A DNA stretch of 64,000 nt from Mucilaginibacter myungsuensis (GCF_015222005.1 NZ_JADFFL010000003.1:62001-126000), one strand, 5' to 3'; shown: positions 9,146-18,170, counted from the stretch's first letter. Program-made: numbers and translations. Notes: a model not told the origin generated them from the sequence alone.

Positions 9146-9523
9146 ATGCAAAGCACTATCACCCTCTTAGCCAAAATATTTACCGCCCTTGTGGCTATCG
9201 AACACATCTATATCCTTTGGATGGAAATGTTCGCCTGGGAGACCGTCGGCAAAAAGACCTTTAAAAATGCCCTCCCCGATGAGTTGTTTAAACCGACCAA
9301 AGGTTTGGCTGCTAATCAAGGTCTCTACAACGGCTTCCTTGCTGCGGGTTTGATCTGGAGTTTTATGATCAGCGATCCGGCATGGCAAAAAAATGTAGCT
9401 ATCTTTTTTTTAAGTTGTGTTGTTGTAGCGGGATTGTATGGGGCTTTCTCGGCCAGTAAAAAGATATTTTATACGCAGGCTTTGCCGGCTATTGTGGCGT
9501 TGGGGCTGGTGGTATCATTATAA
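9146..9523 (+). CDS. DUF1304 family membrane protein
   Basis: This 125-residue integral membrane protein has about four hydrophobic segments and the family sequence ALVAIEHIYILWMEMFAW followed by FGL-like NQGLYNGFLAAGLIW. DUF1304 proteins are small four-helix membrane proteins with no established function. I chose ATG 9146 because homology begins there; an open frame extends upstream to 8687 but overlaps the methyltransferase gene on the other strand and repeat DNA. Confidence 0.85.
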   Translation: MQSTITLLAKIFTALVAIEHIYILWMEMFAWETVGKKTFKNALPDELFKPTKGLAANQGLYNGFLAAGLIWSFMISDPAWQKNVAIFFLSCVVVAGLYGAFSASKKIFYTQALPAIVALGLVVSL

Positions 9524-9572
9524 CACTACCCCATCATCAGCGGCATCAGCGAGAAGATAAAACCTCAGCGGT

Positions 9573-10106
9573 CTAAAACAAACTCTTCAACCCATCCACA
9601 ATACTCTGGAAGAAGGTCCCGATATCCAATCCGTTGTAATGGTTAAAGAAGAAGAAGATCACAAATACGATCGCCGCGATGATGATCAACCGTTTGAACA
9701 GGTAACCGATCAGGATCAGCCCTAACGGGATCACCACCAGCCAGCCCCAGCTGATGTGGAAGGGCAGCAGTTTATCGTTGTTCTTGTAAACGTAGTAAAG
9801 TTTAGATACCGTCCCCGCATCGTTATGGTGACGGATGTACAGGAATATCGATTTCTCGATCTTAGGCGGATAAAACGCTACGCCGTTGTGGAAAGCCAGC
9901 AGCTGATCAAAACCATTGACGGTGAAGCTGAAATCGCCGTTCACGTTCTCTAAGGTGTTGTTGAGCGTGTCGGTTGCTACGATCGCCATCTGGTTCTTTC
10001 CGAATGGATTATCCTTGATGATAAAATGCTTAATAGTGATGGTATCGGCCTTGGCCAAAAAGCCTAAAGCGAGCAGCGATAAGATCAGAAACGTACGTTT
10101 ACCCAT
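9573..10106 (-). CDS. Hypothetical secreted/membrane protein, 177 aa
   Basis: I do not recognise this family. The N-terminus (MGKRTFLILSLLALGFLAKA) is a signal peptide or anchor. A central domain of about 90 residues is predicted to be extracytoplasmic and beta-rich, and two hydrophobic helices follow at about residues 118-155 (WGWLVVIPLGLILIGYLF and LIIIAAIVFVIFFFF). It lies 41 bases downstream of the tspO gene, so it may share its transcript. Confidence 0.7.
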   Translation of the reverse strand: MGKRTFLILSLLALGFLAKADTITIKHFIIKDNPFGKNQMAIVATDTLNNTLENVNGDFSFTVNGFDQLLAFHNGVAFYPPKIEKSIFLYIRHHNDAGTVSKLYYVYKNNDKLLPFHISWGWLVVIPLGLILIGYLFKRLIIIAAIVFVIFFFFNHYNGLDIGTFFQSIVDGLKSLF

Positions 10107-10147
10107 GGTTGATGTGCGGTTGATAACCTGCCCCTAATTTAAACATT

Positions 10148-10645
10148 TTAACGGTTCAGTAAATAGATGGCCGTATTTAAGGCCGTGGCAAAGCTCACCC
10201 ACAGCAAATACGGCAGCAGCATCCAACAGGCTACCTTACTGAACTTGTTAAAATAATACATCGTCGCCACAATGCTCACCCATAACAGCACGATCACTAC
10301 CAATGCGCCAAGGATCTGGTGCATCCCGAAGAAAACGATTGACCAACTGAAATTCAGAGCCAGCTGAATGATGTAGACCGAGCGCGCTGTACTGTACAAT
10401 TCCGATCCGTCGCGGCGTTTCCAAACCAGGTAGGCCGATATGGCGATCATGATATACAACAGCGTCCACACCGGGCCGAACAGCCAATTAGGCGGGTTGA
10501 ACGATGGCTTTTGGATGGTGGTGTACCAGGTCGGTATCTCGGGCGTGGTGAACTTAGAGGCCACAAAACCGATAGCCAACGTGATCAATATGCTCAATAT
10601 AAATGGCACGAATTGAAATTTGCTTTGTTGTAATGTCGCTTTCAT
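10148..10645 (-). CDS. tspO: TspO/MBR family protein
   Basis: The 165-residue protein has five membrane helices and the family motifs FNPPNWLFGPVWTLLYIMIA, LALNFSWSIVFFG and a conserved Trp-rich loop. TspO proteins bind porphyrins and are linked to stress and tetrapyrrole handling; the bacterial role is not fully settled. Bacterial homologues are usually about 160 residues, as here. The ATG follows the repeat-filled gap upstream. Confidence 0.92.
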   Translation of the reverse strand: MKATLQQSKFQFVPFILSILITLAIGFVASKFTTPEIPTWYTTIQKPSFNPPNWLFGPVWTLLYIMIAISAYLVWKRRDGSELYSTARSVYIIQLALNFSWSIVFFGMHQILGALVVIVLLWVSIVATMYYFNKFSKVACWMLLPYLLWVSFATALNTAIYLLNR

Positions 10646-10713
10646 AAATGGTTCAACAGTTGGGCGTGGTTTGTGTTTTGGGGCGATGTTTAAAGGTCTG
10701 TATGATCTATTTT

Positions 10714-10943
10714 ACCCTTTATCAAAGGTACTTCTAAAGCAGGGTCCGTGGTCTTCCACTAATTTAGGGGAAACCAATAGTAGTGCAAATTGCTATAACT
10801 TTTGATAAGGGGTCAAGCCGAGCGATAAGACCTGCTACGTATTACCCGTTATCAAAGGTACTGCTAAAGCAGGGTCCGTGGTATTTCCCTAAATTAGGGG
10901 AGAACAATGGTCGTGCAAATTGCTATAACTTTTGATAAGGGGT
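10714..10943. repeat. Tandem pair of 100-bp palindrome-ended repeats
   Basis: Two copies (10714-10813 and 10844-10943) stand at a 130-base period in the 462-base gap between tspO and the Rrf2 gene. Each starts with accctttatcaaaggta or a close variant and ends with an inverted equivalent (taacttttgataaggggt). Shared internal words are agggtccgtgg, aatttagggg and tgcaaattgctataac. The linker (caagccgagcgataag / cacgccgagccataat) is also repeated. No ORF is present. Function is unknown. Confidence 0.85.
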
Positions 10944-11056
10944 CACGCCGAGCCATAATTACTTCACCATACCCCTTAGTGTCTCCAACCCAACAAAAAC
11001 CTGCCAAAACCCACTTATCACATTAAAACCATCGACAAACTAATTTTTTCAGAATA

Positions 11057-11091
11057 TTTGGGTCGCACTTGGCATTTTATCTATAACTTTG
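11057..11091 (+). promoter_or_regulatory. Putative promoter of the Rrf2 gene
   Basis: The sequence TAACTTTG (11084-11091) fits the Bacteroidota -7 box TAnnTTTG, and TTTG (11057-11060) stands upstream with a spacing of 23, slightly longer than ideal. The ATG is at 11108, leaving a leader of about a dozen bases. Confidence 0.5.
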
Positions 11092-11107
11092 CTGTTTAAA
11101 CGCGCAA

Positions 11108-11554
11108 ATGCTTTCCAAAAAAACCAAATATGCCATTAAGGCATTAGTGATACTGGGCAAACATAGGGACAAACCGCCACTACAGATCTCATGGATAGCC
11201 GAACAGGAAAAAATACCAAAAAAATTCCTGGAGCAGATACTGCTTGATCTTCGCAATGCCGGTTACTTGTACAGCAAAAAAGGTGCAGGCGGCGGTTACA
11301 GCCTTAATAAAGACCCCAAAGAGATATTCCTGGTTAACATACTTCGCATTACCGACGGCCCGATTGCCATGGTGCCTTGCGCCAGCTTGAACTTTTACCA
11401 CCGTTGCGATGAATGCCACCAGGAGACCACCTGCGGCATACGCGATGTGTTTGTTGAAGTTCGCGACGCGACGCTGAAGATATTAAGCGAGACCAGTGTT
11501 GCCGACATTATTGCCCGCGAGACCAACCTTATTGGTGGTGTCAGTTTAATATAA
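11108..11554 (+). CDS. Rrf2 family transcriptional regulator
   Basis: The 148-residue protein has the Rrf2 winged-helix domain ([49 protein letters not shown]). It has four cysteines at C91, C100, C103 and C109 in the region that binds an Fe-S cluster in IscR, so a cluster or thiol sensor is likely. IscR and CymR, which are relatives, control Fe-S or cysteine genes. With the sulfate-reduction operon about 3.5 kb upstream, regulation of sulfur assimilation is possible but inferred. Confidence 0.9.
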   Translation: MLSKKTKYAIKALVILGKHRDKPPLQISWIAEQEKIPKKFLEQILLDLRNAGYLYSKKGAGGGYSLNKDPKEIFLVNILRITDGPIAMVPCASLNFYHRCDECHQETTCGIRDVFVEVRDATLKILSETSVADIIARETNLIGGVSLI

Positions 11555-11606
11555 GGCAAACCATCTCATCATCTGCAGGTTATATATCTATATAAACCTA
11601 CAGAAT

Positions 11607-11999
11607 ATGTTCAAAGACACCAAAGCATTCAGCGGATTTTCGGTCAATGATCCCGAGGCCGCTCAGAAATTTTATAGCGAAACCCTTGGCCTGACCGTTA
11701 GTCGTAACGATGAAATGGGTATGCCCATACTTGGTATCAAAATTTCGGGTAATGACAGCGACATTATGGTCTACCCCAAGCCAGATCATCAGCCGGCCAC
11801 GTTCACCATCCTCAATTTCCCTGTCGACGATATCGAAAAAGCCGTCGACGCGCTCATCGCCAAAGGCGTTAAATTCGAGCAATATAACACCGAATACATC
11901 AAGACCGACGCCAAAGGCATCTCCCGCGGCGAACAAGGCCCGGCCATCGCCTGGTTCACCGATCCGGCCGGGAATATATTGTCGGTGTTGGAGGAGTAA
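11607..11999 (+). CDS. VOC (glyoxalase/bleomycin resistance-like) family protein
   Basis: The 130-residue protein has the paired beta-alpha-beta-beta-beta fold of VOC proteins: [19 protein letters not shown] at the start and a second half ending [16 protein letters not shown]. The C-terminal Glu fits the metal-ligand position of the family. The substrate is unknown. It is upstream of the tyrosine-degradation genes but in the opposite orientation to hppD. Confidence 0.82.
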   Translation: MFKDTKAFSGFSVNDPEAAQKFYSETLGLTVSRNDEMGMPILGIKISGNDSDIMVYPKPDHQPATFTILNFPVDDIEKAVDALIAKGVKFEQYNTEYIKTDAKGISRGEQGPAIAWFTDPAGNILSVLEE

Positions 12000-12017
12000 G
12001 CTTCTGCGTTCTTCAAA

Positions 12018-12143
12018 ATCCCTCCTTGGGGAGGGGCGGGTAAGGAATGAGCGGTAGCAGGGAGGGGCTAGCCACGATGCATAATGGTTAACCCCTCCCT
12101 GCCTTTTCAGCACAAGCCACTGCTCCCCTCCCCAAGGAGGGAT
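12018..12143. repeat. 126-bp palindromic element, copy A
   Basis: The 19-base ends atccctccttggggagggg and its exact complement bound the element. An inner inverted repeat gcagggagggg...cccctccctgc flanks an AT-richer centre (ataatggttaa). Related copies lie at 13493-13619 and 16515-16642. It contains no ORF and looks like a non-autonomous palindromic (MITE/REP-like) unit. Confidence 0.85.
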
Positions 12144-12168
12144 CTTAGAAGATCATTTCGCAATTGGC

Positions 12169-12186
12169 TCCCGATAGCTATCGGGA
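12169..12186. repeat. Perfect 18-bp palindrome
   Basis: The sequence tcccgatagctatcggga is self-complementary and stands 19 bases after the hppD stop on the minus strand. No T-run follows, so a canonical terminator is not supported. It could be a dispersed-repeat remnant. Confidence 0.6.
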
Positions 12187-12205
12187 TCGCCTTTCGCATT
12201 CCTTA

Positions 12206-13336
12206 TTAAAGATTCCCCCTCAACTCCTGCTCCCTTTCTATCGCCTCAAAAAGCGCTTTAAAATTCCCGGCCCCAAAAGATCTTGCGCCTTTACGCTGGA
12301 TGATCTCGAAAAATACCGTCGGCCTGTCCTCTACCGGTTTGGTGAAGATCTGTAGCAGATAGCCCTCCTCATCGCGATCCACCAAAATGCCCAATTCTTT
12401 TAGTGGCCCCAGGTCCTCGTCTATGTGGCCTACGCGGTCGGTTAGTTCGTCGTAATAGGTGGTCGGTACGGTCAGGAAATCGATGCCACGTTCTTTTAAG
12501 GCGGTCACGGTTTTAACGATGTCGTGGGTGGCTAAGGCAAGGTGCTGTACGCCTTCGCCCTCGTAAAACTCCAGGTACTCTTCTATCTGGCTTTTCTTTT
12601 TACCCTCGGCCGGCTCGTTGATCGGGAATTTCACATAGCCGTTGCCATTGCTCATCACCTTACTCATCAGGGCCGAATATTCGGTCGATATCATCTTATC
12701 ATCGAACGTGAGGATGTTCTTAAAGCCCATCACCTCTTCATAAAAATTCACCCAATCATTCATCTTGTGCCAGCCTACATTGCCCACGCAATGGTCAATG
12801 TACAGCAAGCCGGTATCCGTTGGATTATAGTTACTCTCCCACTTTTGGTAGCCCGGCAAAAAAACACCATTGTAATTTTTCCTTTCGACGAATAAATGCA
12901 CCGTATCGCCATACAATTTGATACCGCTTGTACGCACCTCGCCAAACTCGTCTTTTAAAGTCTGTGGTTGTTGGTAAGGCTCGGCGCCGCGCTTGGTGGT
13001 CTGCTCAAAAGCATCGTAAGCATCGTCCACCCAAATGGCCAATACCTTTACGCCGTCGCCATGTTTTTTAATATGCTCGGATATCAGATGATCCGAATGC
13101 AACGGCGTGGTCAGCACCAGGCGGATCTTATCCTGTTGTAACACGTACGATGCCCTGTCCCTTACGCCCGTCTCTGGACCGGCATAGGCCAGGCTCTGGA
13201 AGCCGAAGGCCGTTTTATAAAAATGCGCCGCTTGCTTGGCGTTACCCACGTAAAACTCCACGTGGTCGGTGCCGTTCAATGGAAGGAAATCGTTGGTGGT
13301 TTGGGTTCTTTTATTTTCTGCTATTAAGGTGTCCAT
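12206..13336 (-). CDS. hppD: 4-Hydroxyphenylpyruvate dioxygenase
   Basis: The enzyme converts 4-hydroxyphenylpyruvate to homogentisate with O2 and Fe(II). The 376-residue length fits the family. The predicted metal facial triad is H182 (LYIDHCVG), H265 (GVQHLALAT) and E344 (FFEIIQRKG). The C-terminal signature GARSFGAGNFKALFEAIE is present. It shares the region with hmgA and an FAH-family gene, together covering tyrosine degradation to fumarate and acetoacetate. Confidence 0.96.
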   Translation of the reverse strand: MDTLIAENKRTQTTNDFLPLNGTDHVEFYVGNAKQAAHFYKTAFGFQSLAYAGPETGVRDRASYVLQQDKIRLVLTTPLHSDHLISEHIKKHGDGVKVLAIWVDDAYDAFEQTTKRGAEPYQQPQTLKDEFGEVRTSGIKLYGDTVHLFVERKNYNGVFLPGYQKWESNYNPTDTGLLYIDHCVGNVGWHKMNDWVNFYEEVMGFKNILTFDDKMISTEYSALMSKVMSNGNGYVKFPINEPAEGKKKSQIEEYLEFYEGEGVQHLALATHDIVKTVTALKERGIDFLTVPTTYYDELTDRVGHIDEDLGPLKELGILVDRDEEGYLLQIFTKPVEDRPTVFFEIIQRKGARSFGAGNFKALFEAIEREQELRGNL

Positions 13337-13355
13337 TGTTTTTGTGTTTTAAATT

Positions 13356-13466
13356 TTGTCATTGCGAGCGATAGCGTGGCAATCCCATAGGCAGGTCCTC
13401 ATTGAATGTCCTCTGAGATTGCCGCGTCGCCCCAGCGCACATTGCCTTCGCTCCTCGCAATGACAA
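13356..13466. repeat. REP-like element (CATTGCGAG family)
   Basis: The left end ttgtcattgcgagcg and the right end cgctcctcgcaatgacaa are inverted equivalents, with an inner ggcaatc/gattgcc pair. It is related to the hairpin at 5199-5242. It lies in the 323-base gap between hmgA and hppD, which holds no gene. Confidence 0.7.
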
Positions 13467-13492
13467 GGTGTTCGTTTATATTTTAATTCCCG

Positions 13493-13619
13493 ATCCCTCC
13501 CTGGGGAGGGGTGCGGCTGCCGGTGTTGAAAAGGCAGGGAGGGGTTTCGTCGCTTTGCATAATGGCTAACCCCTCCCTCCTCACGCTCAGTCCTCTCGCG
13601 CCCCTCCTCAAGGAGGGAT
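13493..13619. repeat. 127-bp palindromic element, copy B
   Basis: This copy has slightly diverged ends (atccctccctggggagggg and its imperfect complement) and an inner aaggcagggagggg/cccctccct pair. It is followed by another G-rich palindromic word (ccccttcggggaggttagga, 13636-13655 approx.) just before the hmgA stop, so the whole gap to hppD is repeat material. Confidence 0.8.
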
Positions 13620-13659
13620 CGGAATTTCTGTTCTTCCCCTTCGGGGAGGTTAGGAGGGG

Positions 13660-14817
13660 TCACTCCGCCCAACTATGATAATACCTCTCATCCTCTATCC
13701 CTACCGCATCCTCGGTCAGCATCAGCGGGTGGAAAGGATCTATCATCACCGCCAACTCCTCGGTCTTTTCCTTCCCTATCGACTTTTCTACCGAACCCGG
13801 GTGTGGACCATGCGGGATGCCGGCCGGGTGCAGAGTGATCTGTCCTTTCACTACGTTCTTTCGGCTCATAAAATCGCCGTCTACGTAGTAAAGCACCTCG
13901 TCGCTGTCTACATTGCTGTGATTATACGGCGCGGGGATGCTGTCAGGATGATAGTCGAACTTGCGCGGAACAAAGCTGCACAGCACAAAATTATGCCCGT
14001 CGAAAGTTTGATGTACCGGCGGTGGTTGGTGCAGTCGCCCGGTGATGGGTTCAAAATCGTGTATGGAGAACGCCCATGGGTAATGAAAGCCGTCCCAACC
14101 GATAAAGTCGAACGGATGGGTGCCGTAGGTGTACGGATAGATGAGGCCTTGCTTTTTGATCAGGATCTTAAAGTCGCCTTTCTCATCGTGCGTTTGCAGG
14201 TTCTCGGGGCGGCGGATATCGCGCTCGCAATAGGGAGAATGTTCTGCCAACTGTCCAAATTGGTTGCGATAACGCTTCGGTGTGCGTACCGGCCCAAAAC
14301 TTTCTACAATGAACAGGCGGTTATCCTCGGTATCAAATTGCATCTGATAGATCGTTCCGCGGGGGATGACCAGGTAATCGCCGTAACCAAATCTGATGTC
14401 GCCAAAACCAGTCTTTAATGTTCCCGTACCAACGTGAATAAAGATCACCTCATCGGCTTGCGCGTTCTTAAAAAAATAGTCCGTCATGCTGTGGCGCGGG
14501 GCGGCGAGCGAGATATGCAGGTCGTTGTTCACCAACACAGCTTTACGGCTTTCCAGGTAATCGTCGGCAGGTTTAATATTGAACCCGATCAGGCTGGTAT
14601 GCTTCAAATATTTGGCCCGGGCGATCTTGGGTTCGACCGAATACGGCTCGCCCAGCGTCTTGACGATGGTGGGAGGATAAACGTGATACACCAGCGAGTA
14701 AAGGCTCGAAAAACCCTCGGTCGACATTAGCTCCTCGGCATACAATCCCCCGTCGGGCTTACGGAAAACCGTGTGCCGTTTATGCGGGATCTGCCCTAAT
14801 TTGTGGTAAATAGGCAT
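13660..14817 (-). CDS. hmgA: Homogentisate 1,2-dioxygenase
   Basis: The enzyme opens the homogentisate ring to maleylacetoacetate. The 385-residue protein has a cupin-like core: GYGDYLVIPRGTIYQ, the HSNVDSDEVLYY region that supplies the His/Glu iron ligands, and LHPAGIPHGPHPG for the third His. It is in the same direction as hppD (downstream of it in the reverse sense) with a repeat-filled gap between. No maleylacetoacetate isomerase is seen in the window. Confidence 0.94.
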   Translation of the reverse strand: MPIYHKLGQIPHKRHTVFRKPDGGLYAEELMSTEGFSSLYSLVYHVYPPTIVKTLGEPYSVEPKIARAKYLKHTSLIGFNIKPADDYLESRKAVLVNNDLHISLAAPRHSMTDYFFKNAQADEVIFIHVGTGTLKTGFGDIRFGYGDYLVIPRGTIYQMQFDTEDNRLFIVESFGPVRTPKRYRNQFGQLAEHSPYCERDIRRPENLQTHDEKGDFKILIKKQGLIYPYTYGTHPFDFIGWDGFHYPWAFSIHDFEPITGRLHQPPPVHQTFDGHNFVLCSFVPRKFDYHPDSIPAPYNHSNVDSDEVLYYVDGDFMSRKNVVKGQITLHPAGIPHGPHPGSVEKSIGKEKTEELAVMIDPFHPLMLTEDAVGIEDERYYHSWAE

Positions 14818-14829
14818 GGCAATTGGGAT

Positions 14830-15030
14830 TAGAATGTTGTAAAGTTGGAACGTTGTAAGGTTCCGGGATTATAAATTGGCTTATTGTTGGAACGTTGTAA
14901 AGTTCTAATTGGTAAAAACTGAACAAGCGGAATGTGCATTAGTTTCGATAGCAGAACAATGTAACAAAGGCAACTCCGACCATTACGGCGTCTCAAACCT
15001 TACAACATTCAAACTTTAAAACCTTACAAC
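14830..15030. repeat. Repeat-bearing 619-base gap between hmgA and the FAH gene
   Basis: The words gttggaacgttgtaa (14844-14858 and 14886-14900) recur, and ccttacaacattcaaac...aaccttacaac (14999-15030) is roughly their complement, so the region can fold back. The rest of the gap (15031-15436) includes a ctttgtg...tttgtggttaa repeat (15355-15402). No convincing gene was found. The TAnnTTTG-like words tatctttg (15356) and tagctttg (15409 approx.) could serve as promoters for the FAH gene. Confidence 0.6.
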
Positions 15031-15436
15031 AAAAGAATTAGTATTGTGCCAAGATGATCTTAGAAAGTACAGCATGGCGGAATGACGACGAACCACTCAT
15101 GGAGGTTAACCCCATAGAGCAATAAAATCCGCGCTTGATGCTGATGATCATATCCAAATATACGGAATTTTTATTTAGTATGCAAGCATAGAATTTAGGT
15201 AAAAGGTGAGAGTTAAAGGAGAAAGGTTTTTTGGCCACCGTCATCGTGAGAAGCTTCTATCAGCGACGTGACGATCCCCGGTAAGCAGAGCCGCCATGCA
15301 AAACCGACCTGCCTATCGAGGATGGCCACGCTGCGCTCACCATAACGTTGGGTTTTATCTTTGTGACCTTTGTTAAAATCTTTGTGCCCTTTGTGGTTAA
15401 AACAACTTAGCTTTGATCAACCAATTATTTCCTGCC

Positions 15437-16432
15437 ATGAAATTAGTATCCTACAAAACCGAAGACCGCGAGCATTTGGGTATCCATGCCAACGGGCATA
15501 TCTACAACGTCCACTCGTGCGATAAGCTGATCCCCGATAACATGAAAGCCTTTTTAGAGGGTGGCGATGAGTTGATGGAACGGGCCAAAAATATCAATGG
15601 CAATATATTGTCGGGCAAGCTACAGGCACGGGAGGAAGTGTTTTTTGAGTTGATGGCCCCTGTTCCGCACCCTACATCGTGCAGGGATGGTTATGCCTTC
15701 CGCCAGCATGTGGCGGCTGCAAGGCGCAACCGCAAGGTAGATATGATAGCCGAGTTTGATCAGTTCCCGATATTTTATTTCACTAACCATAACGCGATAC
15801 AAGGCGTGGGCGAGATCGAGTGTATGCCAGATCATTTCCAAAAGCTGGATTTTGAATTGGAAGTAGCAGTGGTGATCGGCAAAAAGGGCCGTAACTTCAC
15901 CGCCGCCGAGGCTGACGACTACATTGCCGGTTACATGATCATGAACGATATGAGCGCCCGCACCTTGCAAATGGAAGAAATGCTGCTGAACCTTGGTCCG
16001 GCCAAGGGCAAGGATTTCAGTACGGTGATCGGTCCATGGTTGGTTACGCCTGATGAGTTGGAGCGATACAAGGTCGCGCCGAAACCGGGACACGTGGGCA
16101 ACGCCTACAACTTGCAAATGAATTGCTCGGTGAATGGCAAGCAGGTATCAGCAGGCAATATGGCCGACATGGACTGGACCTTTGCCGAGATCATTGAGCG
16201 CTGCGCCTACGGCTGCGATGTGCTGCCCGGCGACGTGATCGGTTCAGGCACGGTAGGCACCGGCTGCTTCTTAGAACTGAACGGCACCGGCCTGTTGAAC
16301 GACCCTAACTACCCTACCCAATGGCTACAGCCGGGCGACCTTGTAGAGATGGATATCACCGGCCTTGGGGTATTAAGCAATGTTATTAAGGCTGCCAAGA
16401 GTGAGTTGAGTTTGTTGGGGTTGAAGAAATAG
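15437..16432 (+). CDS. Fumarylacetoacetate hydrolase family protein
   Basis: The FAH-family enzyme probably cleaves fumarylacetoacetate to fumarate and acetoacetate, given hmgA and hppD nearby. About 331 residues; family motifs include DFELEVAVVIGKKGRNF, GYMIMNDMSARTLQ and SGTVGTGCFLELNG. I chose ATG 15437 because homologous sequence (MKLVSYKT) begins there; an upstream ATG at 15413 adds eight unlikely residues. It is divergent from hmgA, so the pathway is split into two transcripts. Confidence 0.9.
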   Translation: MKLVSYKTEDREHLGIHANGHIYNVHSCDKLIPDNMKAFLEGGDELMERAKNINGNILSGKLQAREEVFFELMAPVPHPTSCRDGYAFRQHVAAARRNRKVDMIAEFDQFPIFYFTNHNAIQGVGEIECMPDHFQKLDFELEVAVVIGKKGRNFTAAEADDYIAGYMIMNDMSARTLQMEEMLLNLGPAKGKDFSTVIGPWLVTPDELERYKVAPKPGHVGNAYNLQMNCSVNGKQVSAGNMADMDWTFAEIIERCAYGCDVLPGDVIGSGTVGTGCFLELNGTGLLNDPNYPTQWLQPGDLVEMDITGLGVLSNVIKAAKSELSLLGLKK

Positions 16433-16514
16433 AGGTTAGGAAAAACCTTGCCTTCCCCTCGCTGGCTTCAGTTTCAAACCGAAGCCAGCATCGGAACCAA
16501 AGACGTTTTCCATT

Positions 16515-16642
16515 TCCCTCCTTGGGGAGGGCTGTGTCGGGAAAGTGCGCGAATGCAGGGAGGGGTTAGCGGCGATGCAAAGCCGACGAACCCCTCCCTG
16601 CCTTTTCAACACAACCTTACGCCCCCCTCCCCAAGGAGGGAT
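16515..16642. repeat. 128-bp palindromic element, copy C
   Basis: The ends ttccctccttggggaggg and its complement, and inner gcagggagggg...cccctccctgcc, match copies A and B. It fills the 322-base gap between the FAH gene and the next gene, which otherwise holds only AT-rich words (ctaacctctaa repeated twice near 16710-16739). Confidence 0.85.
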
Positions 16643-16754
16643 GTGGCCGAATTGACCATACTGAGCCGGGACAATACCACTGCCTCTTCAACCGTTAATT
16701 GTAACTAATCGCTAACCTCTAATTATCTAACCTCTAAATTCGCTATTTTTGAGA

Positions 16755-18023
16755 ATGACGCTTTATAAACGGATACTACTAACGCTCATCATCATACTTA
16801 CCTCGGCTATGGCCAAAGCTACCGGCATCCTGTTGCCGATGGACGAATCGCAAAAGGACCACCTGAAAGCTTACGGCATCGCCTTTTGGAGTTTGCAGCG
16901 TACCGAAGAGGTGAACTGGCTGCTGAACTATCGGGGCGGCAGTTTTCTGCTGAAATATAGTAAGGCTTTTGAGGATGAGTGCAAGATCCGCGGCATCAGT
17001 TACGAGGTTATTGCCGATGCCCAGGTGAACCAGATCATGACCGAAGTTGCCGACCCGTCGGTAAATATGGATGTGGTGAAGTTAGAGAAAGCACCTAAAA
17101 TGGCTGTGTACGCCCCAAAAAGTATCCTCCCTTGGGATGATGCTGTAACCATGGTACTGAAATACGCCGAGATCCCCTACGATATGGTTTATGATGAAGA
17201 AGTGCTAAAAGGCGGCCTAACCAAATATGACTGGCTACACCTGCACCACGAGGATTTTACCGGCCAGTATAGCAAATTCTACAACGGCTTTTCGCATACC
17301 CAATGGTACACGGAGGATGTGAAGACCAATGAGACCCTGGCTACCAAAATGGGTTTCAGCAAGGTATCTAAAATGAAACTGGCGGTGGCCCAACATATCC
17401 GCGATTTTTGCACTAACGGCGGCTTCCTTTTCGCCATGTGTTCGGGGACGGATACCTTCGACATCGCTTTGGCGGCCGCGAATACCGATATCTGCGAAAA
17501 CATGTTCGACGGCGATGCAGCCGACCCTGACGCGCAGTCCAAGCTGGATTTTAGTCAGACCTTCGCCTTCCAGAACTTTACGCTGGATCGTAACCCCATG
17601 AGTAACCGTTTCAGTAATATCAACGTCACCCGAAATATGATGACGATGGACCGCACACGAGACTTTTTCACTCTGTTCGATTTTTCGGCCAAGTGGGATG
17701 TGGTACCGAGCATGCTGACGCAAAACCATGATAAGGTGATCAAAGGTTTTATGGGGCTCACCACCGCTTATAATAAGAGCATCCTGAAACCGGGCGTCAC
17801 GATCATGGGCGAAATGAAGAGCGCTAACGAGGCCCGCTACATTCACGGCGAGTATGGTAAAGGCCAGTGGACCTTCTACGGCGGCCACGACCCCGAAGAT
17901 TACCAGCACCAGATCGGCGACCCGCCGACGGATCTTAAACTGCACCCAAATTCTACCGGCTACCGGTTGATATTAAATAATGTGCTTTTCCCCGCCGCGA
18001 AGAAAAAGAAACAGAAGACCTGA
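16755..18023 (+). CDS. Secreted protein of the 'asparagine synthetase B'-labelled Bacteroidota family
   Basis: The 422-residue protein begins with a signal peptide (LLTLIIILTSAMAKA). Members are often database-labelled asparagine synthetase B, but I see neither the N-terminal Cys nor the synthetase P-loop of AsnB. The fold is more like a class I amidotransferase or ThuA/DUF4159 type, with C229 in a tight turn (AMCSGTDTF) and WLHLHHEDFTG upstream. ATG 16755 was preferred to the TTG at 16749. TATTTTTG ends 3 bases before the ATG, which suggests a leaderless transcript. Function is unknown. Confidence 0.75.
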   Translation: MTLYKRILLTLIIILTSAMAKATGILLPMDESQKDHLKAYGIAFWSLQRTEEVNWLLNYRGGSFLLKYSKAFEDECKIRGISYEVIADAQVNQIMTEVADPSVNMDVVKLEKAPKMAVYAPKSILPWDDAVTMVLKYAEIPYDMVYDEEVLKGGLTKYDWLHLHHEDFTGQYSKFYNGFSHTQWYTEDVKTNETLATKMGFSKVSKMKLAVAQHIRDFCTNGGFLFAMCSGTDTFDIALAAANTDICENMFDGDAADPDAQSKLDFSQTFAFQNFTLDRNPMSNRFSNINVTRNMMTMDRTRDFFTLFDFSAKWDVVPSMLTQNHDKVIKGFMGLTTAYNKSILKPGVTIMGEMKSANEARYIHGEYGKGQWTFYGGHDPEDYQHQIGDPPTDLKLHPNSTGYRLILNNVLFPAAKKKKQKT

Positions 18024-18170
18024 TCACTGGTCACTGATGACCCGGTCACTGAACAATTTAATTTCAAACTCAAAAAAAAGCAGCAAAAACGCGTTACAAA
18101 CTGCAAAATATGATGCTTTTTTGATGTTTTTTTTGCACATTGGTTCGCTATTAATTGACAGCTGTCCCCG

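Noticed and set aside
10714..10943. CRISPR-like tandem repeat
   Set aside because: Only two long units with palindromic ends and no spacers or cas genes.
12169..12186. hppD terminator
   Set aside because: A perfect palindrome but with no following T-run.
13675..14418. Long plus-strand frame opposite hmgA
   Set aside because: It is the shadow of the well-supported hmgA gene; no domain is visible.
15038..15244. 68-codon frame on the minus strand in the hmgA-FAH gap
   Set aside because: No recognisable domain, low complexity start and location in a repeat-bearing gap; not supported as a gene.
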